A DNA stretch of 64,000 nt. Origin: Colwellia sp. Its GTDB lineage: Bacteria > Pseudomonadota > Gammaproteobacteria > Enterobacterales > Alteromonadaceae. The stretch spans positions 267,926 to 331,925 of the forward strand of contig JABSOW010000002.1 of NCBI GenBank assembly GCA_013215465.1, written 5' to 3'. Under the pieces are notes generated by a model that was not told the DNA's origin, did no database searches, and saw only the letters and a list, made by a program, of their open reading frames with translations. Positions 26,883 through 36,305 of this stretch are shown here, in pieces (position 1 is the stretch's first letter; each line of letters starts with the position of its first letter). The position numbers and the translations under genes are program-made.

Positions 26883-27799
26883 CGATAAACCTGCGCGGTT
26901 CGGGCGCAATAATAAAAAGACTTTGTTCTACCTTCAATTTTCAGAGAATGCACCCCCATTTTAATTAAACGATCAACATGTTCAACAGCACGTAAATCTT
27001 TTGAATTCATAATATAAGTGCCATGTTCATCTTCAAATGCTGGCATATACTCACCTGGACGACCTTGTTCTTGTAATAAAATCACCTCATCAATAGGTTG
27101 TGGCTTGTCTTCAGGAATATAAATTTCTGGTGCTTTACTGGTAGGGGACACTGCAACAATATCACCGGTTTCTGTTTCTTTAGCTTCGTGGATATCATAT
27201 TTCCAACGGCATGAATTAGTACAAGTGCCTTGGTTTGGATCGCGTTTATTAATGTAACCAGATAATAAGCAACGGCCTGAATAGGCCATACACAATGCAC
27301 CATGAACAAACACTTCAAGTTCCATTTCTGGACAATGAAAACGAATATCTTCAATTTCATCAAGTGATAATTCTCTAGATAAAATAACCCGCTCAACGCC
27401 TTGTTGTTGCCAAAATTTAACCGTAGCCCAGTTAACAGCATTTGCCTGTACAGATAAATGGATAGCAATATCAGGGTAGTTTTCACGAATCATCATGATC
27501 AAACCAGGATCTGACATGATCAAAGCATCAGGTTGCATTGCTATAACGGGGGCAATATCCTTTAAAAAGGTTTTTAATTTACCATTGTGTGGAGCGATGT
27601 TATTAACTAAATAGAATTTTTTCCCTAAAGCGTGAGCTTCAGCTATACCTATTTTGATATTTTCTAGAGAAAATTCGTTATTTCTGACCCGAAGAGAATA
27701 GCGAGGTTGGCCGGCATAAACAGCATCTGCGCCATAAGCAAATGCATAACGCATGTTCTTAAGACTACCAGCAGGGGAAAGTAATTCAGGTTTCAGCAT
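26414..27799 (-). CDS. trhP: tRNA 5-hydroxyuridine(34) hydroxylase, U32-family (TrhP/YegQ)
   Basis: 461 residues of the U32 'peptidase' family. Start KPELLSPAGSLKNMRYAFAYGADAVYAG. The signature FVHGALCMAYSGRCLLSG is near 170, followed by further cysteines (GTCTNSCRW) that with it bind an iron-sulfur cluster. The C-terminal beta-barrel (VGEVLGRNEESGLVEIDV, NKFLVGDTLELMTPNG) matches the YegQ branch. TrhP makes 5-hydroxyuridine at position 34 of tRNA using prephenate. The length is normal, so the gene is complete despite the duplication of its 3' end elsewhere. Confidence 0.9.
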   Translation of the reverse strand: MLKPELLSPAGSLKNMRYAFAYGADAVYAGQPRYSLRVRNNEFSLENIKIGIAEAHALGKKFYLVNNIAPHNGKLKTFLKDIAPVIAMQPDALIMSDPGLIMMIRENYPDIAIHLSVQANAVNWATVKFWQQQGVERVILSRELSLDEIEDIRFHCPEMELEVFVHGALCMAYSGRCLLSGYINKRDPNQGTCTNSCRWKYDIHEAKETETGDIVAVSPTSKAPEIYIPEDKPQPIDEVILLQEQGRPGEYMPAFEDEHGTYIMNSKDLRAVEHVDRLIKMGVHSLKIEGRTKSFYYCARTAQVYRQAMNDAIANKAFNPLLNTDLEHLAHRGYTEGFLKRHRPSDTQNYDYGYSKSDTQQFVGEVLGRNEESGLVEIDVKNKFLVGDTLELMTPNGNISFTLTNMIHCKTGETITDAKGSGHKVAIELDTELDLAFGIIMRYLTEGGTTRHPFAQNQVDK

Positions 27800-27900
27800 A
27801 AGTTTAACATCTTTAACGAGGGCTCATTTTAAAGAACCAAGAAATATGGGCGCATATTATAAGAAAATACCACACGCTGGGCAATCTAAAGTAATTATAA

Positions 27901-27935
27901 CAATCAAACTATTGATACCAATCAAACTATTGATA
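27901..27935. repeat. Two-unit 18-bp tandem repeat
   Basis: CAATCAAACTATTGATA occurs twice, 18 bases apart, in the 298-bp gap between trhP and the HDOD gene. Each unit contains a small palindrome. Nothing else is visible in that gap. Confidence 0.6.
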
Positions 27936-28097
27936 GTAAGCCTATTTATTTATAATTCAGGCGAAAGGGTAAAATAGTTATTGTTGTATTTCTGTACAAT
28001 ATTGAAAAATATTAAAAAAAGCTTGGTGTTCATTAAAATTGTGTTAGTTTTAATAGTATAGAGTGAATGTTGTACCATAACAGTAAAGGGGAATTCT

Positions 28098-28940
28098 ATG
28101 GCGGCCGAAAATGCCTTGTATACGATTTTAATGGAAAAAATAAAACAAGATGCTTTGGTTTTACCAACGTTACCAGAAGTTGCGCTTAAAGTTAGACAAG
28201 CAGCTGATGATCCAGATATTAACTTAAGTCATATGAGTGATATTATCGGACAAGATCCGGCACTTGCTTTGGGTATGATAAAAGTAGCCAATAGCGCTTT
28301 ATTAGGGCGAAGTGTTAAAGTTGAAACGGTATCTCAAGCAGTTACCCGTATAGGCTTACGTCAAATCAAGAGTATTTCAACGGCAATGGCGCTTAAGCAA
28401 GTTTTTGTTTCTGAAAATGAAGTTGTTGCTATGCAGATGAAAAAATCTTGGCATAAAACAATAGATATAGCATCAGTGGCAATTAGTTTAATGAGTTTGT
28501 ATCTTAAAGATAATAAACATACTCCGCTAACGTTAGATACTATAACCCTTGCTTCATTAGTGCATAATATTGGTGTATTACCTATTTTGACTGAAGCTGA
28601 ACAGCATCCTGATATCTTTGCAAATCCTACCTTTTTACAGCAAGCTATTGCCAAGTTATCAGGAAAAGTTGGTGGCGCTGTTACTCGTGCTTGGGGCTTT
28701 TCAGATGAATTAACTTTACTCGCTGAAAGCTGGAGTGATTTAACTATTCTGCCAAAAGAAATCCATTATTTAGATTTCATTCGCGCCGGGGCAATTTACC
28801 ACAATATATTTAAGAATGAATCAACCAAAGAAGTGCTATTAAATAGCTTTGTCAAAAAAGGGTTATTACCGGATGCTGATTTTATGAATACTGATGACTT
28901 TAAAGACTTATGTGCGGACGTTAAATCAATGTTTACTTAA
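28098..28940 (+). CDS. HDOD-domain signalling protein
   Basis: 280 residues, GGGGAA 7 bases before the ATG. A single HDOD domain spans about 15-215: LPTLPEVALKVRQAADDPDI, IIGQDPALALGMIKVANSAL, and VSQAVTRIGLRQIKSISTAMAL. The HD metal residues are not conserved, as usual for HDOD. Such proteins are regulatory and often linked to c-di-GMP or stress signalling. It stands alone, convergent with epd. Specific function unknown. Confidence 0.88.
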   Translation: MAAENALYTILMEKIKQDALVLPTLPEVALKVRQAADDPDINLSHMSDIIGQDPALALGMIKVANSALLGRSVKVETVSQAVTRIGLRQIKSISTAMALKQVFVSENEVVAMQMKKSWHKTIDIASVAISLMSLYLKDNKHTPLTLDTITLASLVHNIGVLPILTEAEQHPDIFANPTFLQQAIAKLSGKVGGAVTRAWGFSDELTLLAESWSDLTILPKEIHYLDFIRAGAIYHNIFKNESTKEVLLNSFVKKGLLPDADFMNTDDFKDLCADVKSMFT

Positions 28941-28974
28941 GAATTTATACAGTTCGAATTCAAACCTTCAATAC

Positions 28975-29000
28975 AAAAGCAGCCTAATAAGCTGTTTTTT
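28975..29000. terminator. Terminator between the convergent HDOD and epd genes
   Basis: AAAAGCAGC, a short loop, then GCTG followed by six T, 35 bases past the HDOD stop and reaching the epd stop codon. It is A-rich before and T-rich after the stem, so it could work in both directions. Confidence 0.6.
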
Positions 29001-30033
29001 AAGTTGCCATTTGTTCAGCTGTGTCTAACATTCTGTTAGCAAAGCCCCACTCGTTATCACACCATACTAGCATTTTAATCAACCGTTTATGGCTAACCCG
29101 AGTTTGGTTACCATCAACAATACAAGAATGTGGATCATGATTAAAATCAACAGAAACTAATGGCTCTTCCGTATAAGCTAATATGCCCTGTAAACCATTA
29201 TTTTGTAGAGAGGTTGATTGAGCTTTTTTGATTACTTGGTTTATTTCATCAATAGTGACGTTATTATTCACCGTAACACTTAAATCCATCGCAGTAACAT
29301 TGAGCGTGGGTACACGAACGGCTATTGCTTCGAATCGACCTTTAAATTTAGGTAGGATCCTTTCTATCCCTATGGCTAATTTAGTATCAACGGGGATAAT
29401 GGAATGGCTTGCGGCACGTGCACGGCGTAAATCAGGGTGATAAGCATCAATCACTTGCTGATCATGCATTGACGAATGAATAGTGGTTATTGTGCCACTT
29501 TCAATGTCAAAAGCATCATCTAATACTTTAATTACTGGCACAATACAGTTAGTGGTACATGAACCATTAGAAACAATACGATGATCATTGTTTAGCTGTT
29601 GATGGTTAATGCCATAAATAATCGTGGCATCAATATCGTGGGTACAAGGGTGTGAAAATAATACTTTTTTAGCACCCTGTTTTATATGCGCTAAACCATC
29701 GGCTTGACTACCAAATTTTCCCGTACAATCTAGCACTATATCAACCTGATGTTTTTGCCAGGGTAATTGTTCTAACTGTTCGACATGATATAAAGCAATA
29801 TCATTTTGTCTGTCGTTATTAGTGAAAATAGATAATAGTTCACCTTGTTGCTCTACTTTAAAAGCAAAGCGACCATGGGTGGTATCATATTTCAATAAAT
29901 GTGCAATGCCGCTAGCAGGTGCTAGATCATTAATAGCAACAATATTGAATTTGTCGGCTTTATCGTTTTCATAAATAGCTCTAACAATGCTGCGACCAAT
30001 ACGGCCAAAGCCATTAATGGCAATGTTTATCAT
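28999..30033 (-). CDS. epd: Erythrose-4-phosphate dehydrogenase
   Basis: 344 residues of the GAPDH fold. Start [20 protein letters not shown]. Epd-type features include [15 protein letters not shown] [31 protein letters not shown] and the active-site SNGSCTTNC near 155, with [20 protein letters not shown] close to E. coli Epd. It oxidises erythrose 4-phosphate to 4-phosphoerythronate for pyridoxal phosphate synthesis. It lies 65 bases after tkt, whose product supplies erythrose 4-phosphate. The pgk-fba genes that usually follow are absent here. Confidence 0.88.
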   Translation of the reverse strand: MINIAINGFGRIGRSIVRAIYENDKADKFNIVAINDLAPASGIAHLLKYDTTHGRFAFKVEQQGELLSIFTNNDRQNDIALYHVEQLEQLPWQKHQVDIVLDCTGKFGSQADGLAHIKQGAKKVLFSHPCTHDIDATIIYGINHQQLNNDHRIVSNGSCTTNCIVPVIKVLDDAFDIESGTITTIHSSMHDQQVIDAYHPDLRRARAASHSIIPVDTKLAIGIERILPKFKGRFEAIAVRVPTLNVTAMDLSVTVNNNVTIDEINQVIKKAQSTSLQNNGLQGILAYTEEPLVSVDFNHDPHSCIVDGNQTRVSHKRLIKMLVWCDNEWGFANRMLDTAEQMAT

Positions 30034-30098
30034 AGTTTTATTTCACTTAAGCGATAAGCGGCAAGTTGCTTGGCTTCTTACCGATTATCATTTTAACC

Positions 30099-32087
30099 TT
30101 ACAGCTGGTTAACCGTGTTAACGACATTGTCAACGGTAAAACCAAAGTGCTCAAGTAATACATTACCTGGCGCAGACTCACCAAAGGTAGTCATACCCAC
30201 TACAGCACCATTTAAGCCAACGTACTTAGCCCAAAAATCAACATGAGCCGCTTCAATAGCGACACGTTTGGTGACATTTGCCGGTAATACTGATGCTTTG
30301 TAGTCTTTGCTTTGAGCATCAAAGACATTAGTTGATGGCATTGAAACCACACGTACATTTTTACCTTGTTCAGTTAATACTTTGGCTGAATCAACCGCCA
30401 AACCAACCTCAGAGCCAGTTGCAATTAAAATAATGTCTGGTGTACCAGCGCAATCTTGTAAAATGTAACCACCTTTAGCAATATCACTCACTTGTGCTTG
30501 GTTACGCTGCATTGCCGGAAGACCTTGACGAGAGAAAATCAATGCTGAAGGTGCTTTTTGACTTTGCACGGCAGCTTTCCAAGCAACGGCTGATTCTGTC
30601 GCATCACAAGGGCGCCATGTAGTTAAATTTGGTGTTGTTCTTAGGTTGGTTAATTGCTCAATAGGTTGATGAGTAGGACCATCTTCACCTTGACCAATAG
30701 AGTCATGAGTATAAACAAAGATGTTTTGAATACCCATCAATGCTGACATTCGTACGGCATTGCGAGCATATTCCATAAACATCATGAACGTAGCGCCGTA
30801 GTTGATGAAACCACCATGAAGCGAAATACCATTCATAATGCCGCTCATGCCAAACTCACGTACGCCGTAGTAAATATAGTTACCAGCAGCATCAGTTTCA
30901 ATACCTTTTGAGCCCGACCAAAGTGTTAAGTTTGAACCGGCTAAATCGGCAGAACCACCTAGCAATTCAGGTAATACGTTACCAAAGGCTTCAATGGTAT
31001 TTTGTGAGGCTTTACGCGAAGCGATATTTTCGCTATTTTCATGACATTCTTGGATAAATGCATTGGCTTTATCTTCAAAATCTTGCGGTAATTCACCTTT
31101 AATTACCCGACGTTCAAACTCAGCTGAAAGCTCAGGGTAAGCGGCTTGATAAGCACTGAATTTTTCATTCCAGCTTATTTGGCTAGCAGTGCCTTTCTCT
31201 TTTTGATCCCATTGGGCGTAAACATTTTCAGGTACTTCAAATGGCGCATGAGGCCAGTTTAAGAATTCACGTGTAGCAGCTACTTCATCATCACCTAGTG
31301 GTGCACCATGACAGTTATGGGTGCCAGACTTATTAGGAGAGCCAAAACCAATAATCGTTTTACAACAAATCATACTTGGCTTATCTGTTACTGATTTTGC
31401 TTCAACAATAGCCGCCGCAATAGCCGTAGAGTCATGACCATCAACACTAATTACATGCCACCCATACGCTTCAAAGCGTTGTGGAGTATTATCAGTAAAC
31501 CAGCCTTCAACATGACCATCAATAGAAATACCATTGTCATCCCAGAAAGTGATTAATTTTCCTAAACCTAATGTGCCTGCTAATGAACAGACTTCATGAG
31601 AAAGACCTTCCATTAAACAACCATCACCGACAAAGCAGTAGGTGAAGTGATCAACAACATTATGATCTTCGCGGTTGAATTGCGCTGCTAAAGTTCTTTC
31701 AGCAATTGCCATTCCTACCGCGTTTGAAATACCTGCGCCAAGTGGGCCTGTTGTGGTTTCAACACCTGGAGTATAACCATATTCTGGATGACCTGGCGTT
31801 TTAGAATGTAATTGACGGAAGTTTTTTAAGTCATCAATAGATAAGTCATAACCCGTTAAATGTAATAAAGAATAAATTAGCATTGAACCATGACCATTTG
31901 AAAGTATAAATCGGTCACGATCAGCCCAGTTAGGATCACTTGGGTTGTGCTTTAAGAAATCACGCCATAAAACTTCAGCGATATCCGCCATCCCCATCGG
32001 GGCACCAGGGTGTCCTGATTTTGCTTTTTGTACTGCATCCATGCTTAAAACACGAATTGCATTCGCTAGTTCTTGACGCGACGACAT
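30099..32087 (-). CDS. tkt: Transketolase
   Basis: 662 residues, full family length, GGAG 8 bases before the ATG. Thiamine-diphosphate site [12 protein letters not shown] near 155. The N-terminal motif [20 protein letters not shown] and the pyrimidine-domain stretch [20 protein letters not shown] are standard. It moves two-carbon units in the pentose-phosphate pathway. First gene of a tkt-epd operon. A MITE-like element (32126-32388) sits right upstream, only 38 bases before the start codon, so the promoter is in or beyond the element. Confidence 0.95.
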   Translation of the reverse strand: MSSRQELANAIRVLSMDAVQKAKSGHPGAPMGMADIAEVLWRDFLKHNPSDPNWADRDRFILSNGHGSMLIYSLLHLTGYDLSIDDLKNFRQLHSKTPGHPEYGYTPGVETTTGPLGAGISNAVGMAIAERTLAAQFNREDHNVVDHFTYCFVGDGCLMEGLSHEVCSLAGTLGLGKLITFWDDNGISIDGHVEGWFTDNTPQRFEAYGWHVISVDGHDSTAIAAAIVEAKSVTDKPSMICCKTIIGFGSPNKSGTHNCHGAPLGDDEVAATREFLNWPHAPFEVPENVYAQWDQKEKGTASQISWNEKFSAYQAAYPELSAEFERRVIKGELPQDFEDKANAFIQECHENSENIASRKASQNTIEAFGNVLPELLGGSADLAGSNLTLWSGSKGIETDAAGNYIYYGVREFGMSGIMNGISLHGGFINYGATFMMFMEYARNAVRMSALMGIQNIFVYTHDSIGQGEDGPTHQPIEQLTNLRTTPNLTTWRPCDATESAVAWKAAVQSQKAPSALIFSRQGLPAMQRNQAQVSDIAKGGYILQDCAGTPDIILIATGSEVGLAVDSAKVLTEQGKNVRVVSMPSTNVFDAQSKDYKASVLPANVTKRVAIEAAHVDFWAKYVGLNGAVVGMTTFGESAPGNVLLEHFGFTVDNVVNTVNQL

Positions 32088-32125
32088 ATTAGCTCCAGAT
32101 CTATTTTGTAGTGATAATGTTTTGA

Positions 32126-32388
32126 TACCCGTGATACCTCAAAATGCGAGTTTCAGGATGTATGAGCGATTCATGGTCAAGACGCATCTTTTTATTAAGG
32201 GTTATTCCCTTAAAAACAGATGCAACGAAGAGCATGATTTGCTCATACATCCCCGTAGGGCTGGTTTAGAAACCTTTTATGCAGCGTTATTGATTTCGAC
32301 AATAGAACAACTATTATCTTCAATCAATGCCTTGCCTAAAGACGTTTCTAATTCCAGCTGAATCCTGCATTTTGAAGTAACACGGGTA
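32126..32388. mobile_element. MITE-like palindromic element, copy 2 (263 bp)
   Basis: Begins TACCCGTG and ends CACGGGTA; TA follows the right end but not clearly the left. Same internal plan as copy 1. The first stem reads GGATGTATGAGC (32156) with GCTCATACATCC (32241), so two positions changed relative to copy 1 with matching changes in the other arm. Located in the upstream region of tkt. Confidence 0.8.
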
Positions 32389-32394
32389 TATACA

Positions 32395-32444
32395 ATTTAA
32401 TTGCGCGTATTTTCCACTACCACAAGGCAGAGCGCAAATTAAAT
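32395..32444. promoter_or_regulatory. Hairpin upstream of tkt
   Basis: ATTTAATTGCGC (32395-32406) pairs with GCGCAAATTAAAT (32432-32444) with one bulged base. It lies just beyond the MITE-like element in the tkt / MASE1 divergent region (32088-32640). It could be the end of an older element or an operator. Confidence 0.4.
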
Positions 32445-32640
32445 CTCATTATTTTTATCTGTTTCTTGTTATATAGACGTAAAAAGAGGTTTGAGGATAA
32501 CGCGATAAGATGAATAGCATTATGAAAATCAGCCATCGAAGCGGCTCAACTGTTGACGATAAGTTTGAGAAACCGTCAGAAATAGTGCTAGTATTGGTTA
32601 GGTAAGTGAAACTTTAACTCTTTGAATTATTATAAATATA

Positions 32641-34971
32641 ATGAAAAATACACTTCAGCCATTCATTTTAACCATTGCTATTTATCTTTGTGCCTGTGCC
32701 AGCACTGTTTTTTTTATTACGCCTTATTCTTTTACCAGTTTTATTGGACCGGCTGCAGGTATAGCAACCGCATTAGTTATTTTTTTTGGCGCGAAAATAT
32801 TGTTGGCTATTGCCGTTGCGACAATACTGTTTTGCTTGTATTTATTTTTTGCACTGAACTTGCCGATAGAATCATCCATGTTCATCATTACTTTATTGGC
32901 TATTGTGCTGCAGGGTTTTTGGGCAAAACAGCTGACTCTTAATGAAATTAAGCAGCAGAACTGGCTTAAATCACGGCGATATTTATTATGGTTTTTATTT
33001 AAGGTAGGGCCGTTAATATCATTGGTTTCAGCGTTCACTGTAATGATAGTTGTCACCTTAGAAAGTAAAACATTAGGCAATAATTTATTTTTTACTTTTG
33101 TTAATGGTTGGTCGGGAAGTGTATTATTTTCAGTTTTTTTCACTCCAATGTTATTACTCACCCAAGGTAGGCAGCAGCTAAGTTTACCTAAGCGAACTTT
33201 CATCATAATAGCGTCGACTTTAGCTTTTGTGGCAATTGGTTTATTAATTAAAATATCTCAAAATGTTCAGCAACATCAACGTCAAGATACTTTTCATCAA
33301 ATAAAAAACAATGTACTTCAAGGAATTCAAAAAGAAATAGACATTACTATTGATGAGATAAATAGTTTGTCAGCATTTTTTAAGGCGAGTAAAGATGTTG
33401 ATTTACCAAGATTTAATTTATTCACGCAACAAATATTTAAAACTAAATCAAGTGTTAGGGTGCTTGAATGGGCGCCTATTACGCGCCATAAAGACAGAGT
33501 TTCTTTTGAAAAACAACATAATATTATTATAGAGAAAGGTGCGAAGGGGGTTACGCAAAAAGCAGGAAACAGAAGTCGCTATGCACCTATACGCTACATA
33601 TATCCTTACCTAGGTAATGAATCTATTCTTGGGTTAGATGTGCTGACAAACCCCAATGGTGTTATTTCTATGGCTAATGTCATTAGTAGCAAGCATGTTA
33701 TTGCCAGTGCCCCCATTAACTTAATACAAGATAGCCATGCTAATTTAGGTGTTCTTTTTGTTTCTGCAGTATTTTCTGGCTCAACAGATCTGCTAACAAA
33801 TATTGAGCGAGGGAGTTCAGATACGTTACTTGGTTTTGTTATTGCCGTAGTGCAATTTAAAAATTTTTTTCAGCATATATCGCCATCGGAAACTAATAAA
33901 ATTGATTTGTTTATTGAAGATGTAACTTCGGCAGTGCCATATATATTATTTGGTCGGCAACTTAATGAAAACCATCGTCATGTTGAAAGTGTTTTATTAC
34001 CGGTTAATTCACGTCAGTGGCGAATTAGTTTAGGCGAACATCAACCATGGCAACTGCAACAAAAAAATTGGCAAGTATGGGGAATGTTACTTGGCGCAAC
34101 ATTTGGCGGCATGTTTTTTCAAGTGTTGATTTTAATGATGGCAGTATATTCTAATGAATTAAGCTCTCAGGTTATTAGAAAAACTCGGGAGTTGATTATT
34201 GCTAAAGAGCAGTCGGAACATAAAAGTACGGCGAAAACTAATTTTTTATATACATTAAGTAGTGAACTGCAAACCCCTTTACATGCCATTAAAGGTTTTT
34301 GTCAGCAGTTGCTAAAAGCTGAAAATAAGGATAAGAATAAAATAATTAAAAATATAGAATTAGCACAAGATAATATGCAAAAGCTGCTTCATATGGTGGT
34401 TGACATATCTAAAATTGAATTAGGGAAATCTGACGTTAATAGTGAACCATTAGATTTTCATGGTTTTTTAGGGCGTATTGACGGTATGCTTTCCGCTAAA
34501 AAATCATCTAACAAGATGACCGAGCCTCAAGAAAAGAGTATTACCTTTTTAATTGACTCAAATGTACCGCACTTTATTAACAGTGATGAGCTTAGAATTC
34601 AGCAGCTTTTAATCGCTTTTTGTGAAGGCGTTCATGAATTATTTGGTATTAGAAATATGCGCTTAACAGTGAAGGTACATAGTCATCACCTTAATAGTGC
34701 TACCTTGCTATTTATTTTTACTAACCATGATGATGAGCCTGTTGATAATACAGCCCCTTTTAATCACTTTATTAATACTAATATGGCCTTGTTTAGTACT
34801 CAAATAGCAATGGCTAAAGAGGTTTGTCAGCTGATGAATGGTGATGCTAACTTGGCAGTATCAGACTCTGGTGAAAGAGTATTAACGGCTTCTATCAAAA
34901 TTTTAATTACTTCAACAGAGCAACAACACGCGTATCAATCACATCTCTTTGATGAAACACAAGATAAATAA
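32641..34971 (+). CDS. MASE1-CHASE sensory protein with a degenerate histidine-kinase module
   Basis: 776 residues. An N-terminal block of about seven membrane helices (MASE1-like, 5-205), a periplasmic CHASE domain (about 210-480, with VRVLEWAPITRH), another TM near 485-510, then a HisKA-like helix pair. The H-box reads FLYTLSSELQTPLHAI: the phospho-acceptor His expected after S540 is Ser541. The ATPase part keeps the general spacing but lacks the N-box Asn and clear glycine boxes. It is therefore probably a non-catalytic sensor or a scaffold for another kinase. The ribosome site is weak. Upstream region shared with tkt. Confidence 0.8.
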   Translation: MKNTLQPFILTIAIYLCACASTVFFITPYSFTSFIGPAAGIATALVIFFGAKILLAIAVATILFCLYLFFALNLPIESSMFIITLLAIVLQGFWAKQLTLNEIKQQNWLKSRRYLLWFLFKVGPLISLVSAFTVMIVVTLESKTLGNNLFFTFVNGWSGSVLFSVFFTPMLLLTQGRQQLSLPKRTFIIIASTLAFVAIGLLIKISQNVQQHQRQDTFHQIKNNVLQGIQKEIDITIDEINSLSAFFKASKDVDLPRFNLFTQQIFKTKSSVRVLEWAPITRHKDRVSFEKQHNIIIEKGAKGVTQKAGNRSRYAPIRYIYPYLGNESILGLDVLTNPNGVISMANVISSKHVIASAPINLIQDSHANLGVLFVSAVFSGSTDLLTNIERGSSDTLLGFVIAVVQFKNFFQHISPSETNKIDLFIEDVTSAVPYILFGRQLNENHRHVESVLLPVNSRQWRISLGEHQPWQLQQKNWQVWGMLLGATFGGMFFQVLILMMAVYSNELSSQVIRKTRELIIAKEQSEHKSTAKTNFLYTLSSELQTPLHAIKGFCQQLLKAENKDKNKIIKNIELAQDNMQKLLHMVVDISKIELGKSDVNSEPLDFHGFLGRIDGMLSAKKSSNKMTEPQEKSITFLIDSNVPHFINSDELRIQQLLIAFCEGVHELFGIRNMRLTVKVHSHHLNSATLLFIFTNHDDEPVDNTAPFNHFINTNMALFSTQIAMAKEVCQLMNGDANLAVSDSGERVLTASIKILITSTEQQHAYQSHLFDETQDK

Positions 34972-35102
34972 CAAATTCACTTGAATTACCTAAGTAAATA
35001 GTTTATTTTTTAATCAGGTTGCACGTTACTCTAAAGAGAGTCATTTGTTGTTCCTTAGAGTGAAAAATAGAAATGCAACCCAATATTAATTAGGTAAATA
35101 CA

Positions 35103-35237
35103 ATGCGTAAGTCATCCCCTAGAGGATTAAAGCTGACGACGGTTATTTTTGCAGTATTAATAATGGCCATTTCAGCGATATTGAGTAATACCTCAGTAGC
35201 TGATGACATGGAAGTAAAAACAGCACAAGCAGAATAA
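35103..35237 (+). CDS. Small exported or membrane peptide of 44 residues
   Basis: ATG at 35103 with TTAGG about 8 bases upstream. The sequence has a basic start (MRKSSPRGLK), one hydrophobic helix (LTTVIFAVLIMAISAIL) and a short acidic tail (SNTSVADDMEVKTAQAE). It is followed 33 bases later by a strong intrinsic terminator and lies 131 bases after the sensor gene, so it looks like a real independent small gene. No family recognised. It could be a single-pass membrane peptide or a cleaved exported peptide. Confidence 0.6.
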   Translation: MRKSSPRGLKLTTVIFAVLIMAISAILSNTSVADDMEVKTAQAE

Positions 35238-35270
35238 TAATTTCATAATTGATTTATTGACTGAAAATTC

Positions 35271-35308
35271 AAGCCGAATACTCAAGAAAGAGTATTCGGC
35301 TTTTTCTT
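35271..35308 (+). terminator. Strong intrinsic terminator after the small peptide gene
   Basis: A 13-bp perfect stem (AAGCCGAATACTC / GAGTATTCGGCTT) with a 6-base loop, running into TTTCTTT. Confidence 0.85.
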
Positions 35309-35536
35309 TGAATTCTGTAAATAACGGTACTAAATATTAAAATTTCAAGATAGTGCGCTTCAGGGCATAACCAACGTTAGTTTGATTTCTTATGTGATAT
35401 AATAATGTCGATTAATATACATAAAAGTAACGTTTATCTAGCTTTCAGGTGAACAAATACACCTCTACAGTTAAGTAACGACACTGTAAGTACAACAAAA
35501 ATCAGCAAAAACATCGTATGTATAAATTTCGAGCGT

Positions 35537-35596
35537 TTATCTGGCTTTTTTATTCAAATTACCAGATAATCACTGTTTAATTTTTGAACAGTGATT
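35537..35596 (+). promoter_or_regulatory. Two adjoining hairpins in the leader of the outer-membrane barrel gene
   Basis: Hairpin 1: TTATCTGG (35537-35544) with CCAGATAA (35562-35569). Hairpin 2: AATCACTGTT (35568-35577) with AACAGTGATT (35587-35596). They share two bases, so they may compete. Hairpin 2 ends 3 bases before the ATG and no purine-rich ribosome site is seen. Suggests control of translation or a protein-binding site. Confidence 0.5.
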
Positions 35597-35599
35597 GTT

Positions 35600-36202
35600 A
35601 TGCGTAGTCTTCTTGTTTGCATATGCGGTTTAATACCTCTTTTTTCTTTGGCCAATGACGCCGCACCTTTCGAAATCTCCGGCCTATGGGCTTCTCGGGC
35701 GACTGACGGAACTAATTTATTTGGGAAAAAACAAACGATTACCTTTGATGATACCAATAAGTTAAACATACAATCTAATCTGTCTTTTGATGCTTATCGT
35801 CAAGGAGATTTATTATTCAATTATTATCAAAGACAATTCAAACTCATCCCATTTGAGCGACAAGCTGAAAATAAAATTACACTTCACTATCTACATTTAG
35901 GTGGCAGTGTACCTATATCTAATCCGGAGGGTTTTTGGTTGTCTGCGGGTTTTGGCGTGACTTATTTTGCAACTCAGAATAGCCAGTTTGATGATGAAAC
36001 AAAACTTTCAGTGAGTTTGGGCCTGTATCGTAACTTTAAAATAAATGAGCGTTTGAGTTTTAGTTTTGAGTCTAGAGTGTATGGTACTTATTTAAATACG
36101 AATGATTCATTATTTTGTCAGCAGCAACAATGCGCCATATCTGCTTCAAAGGATCTATGGCTGCAACAAGAAGTGAGTTTCAACGTTCATTATGTTTTTT
36201 AA
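35600..36202 (+). CDS. Small outer-membrane beta-barrel protein, unknown family
   Basis: 200 residues from ATG 35600 (an in-frame GTG lies 9 bases earlier). Signal peptide MRSLLVCICGLIPLFSLA, cleaved before NDAAPF. The mature part has alternating strands typical of an eight-stranded barrel (TITFDDTNKLNIQSNLSF, FWLSAGFGVTYFAT, LSVSLGLYRNFKI, LSFSFESRVYGTYL) and ends VSFNVHYVF with the terminal Phe expected for outer-membrane insertion. A CQQQQC pair near 176-181 may form a loop disulfide. Stands alone. Function unknown. Confidence 0.72.
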   Translation: MRSLLVCICGLIPLFSLANDAAPFEISGLWASRATDGTNLFGKKQTITFDDTNKLNIQSNLSFDAYRQGDLLFNYYQRQFKLIPFERQAENKITLHYLHLGGSVPISNPEGFWLSAGFGVTYFATQNSQFDDETKLSVSLGLYRNFKINERLSFSFESRVYGTYLNTNDSLFCQQQQCAISASKDLWLQQEVSFNVHYVF

Positions 36203-36305
36203 TCCCCTAAAGTAAACTCAAACAATTTTTTTCAAAGTGGCTTGGGTATAAAGGAGTAACGTTGATACAAAAGCGGATCTTTAATAATTATAAGTTAATG
36301 ACTAT

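Noticed and set aside
26414..27799. Calling the U32 protein a collagenase or peptidase
   Set aside because: The cysteine pattern and C-terminal domain match the YegQ/TrhP tRNA hydroxylase branch, and it is paired with a ferredoxin.
32122..32361. 79-codon frame within MITE copy 2, also partly open in copy 1
   Set aside because: The element is a set of inverted repeats, the frame is not kept between copies, and there is no domain; it is most likely a by-product of the structure.
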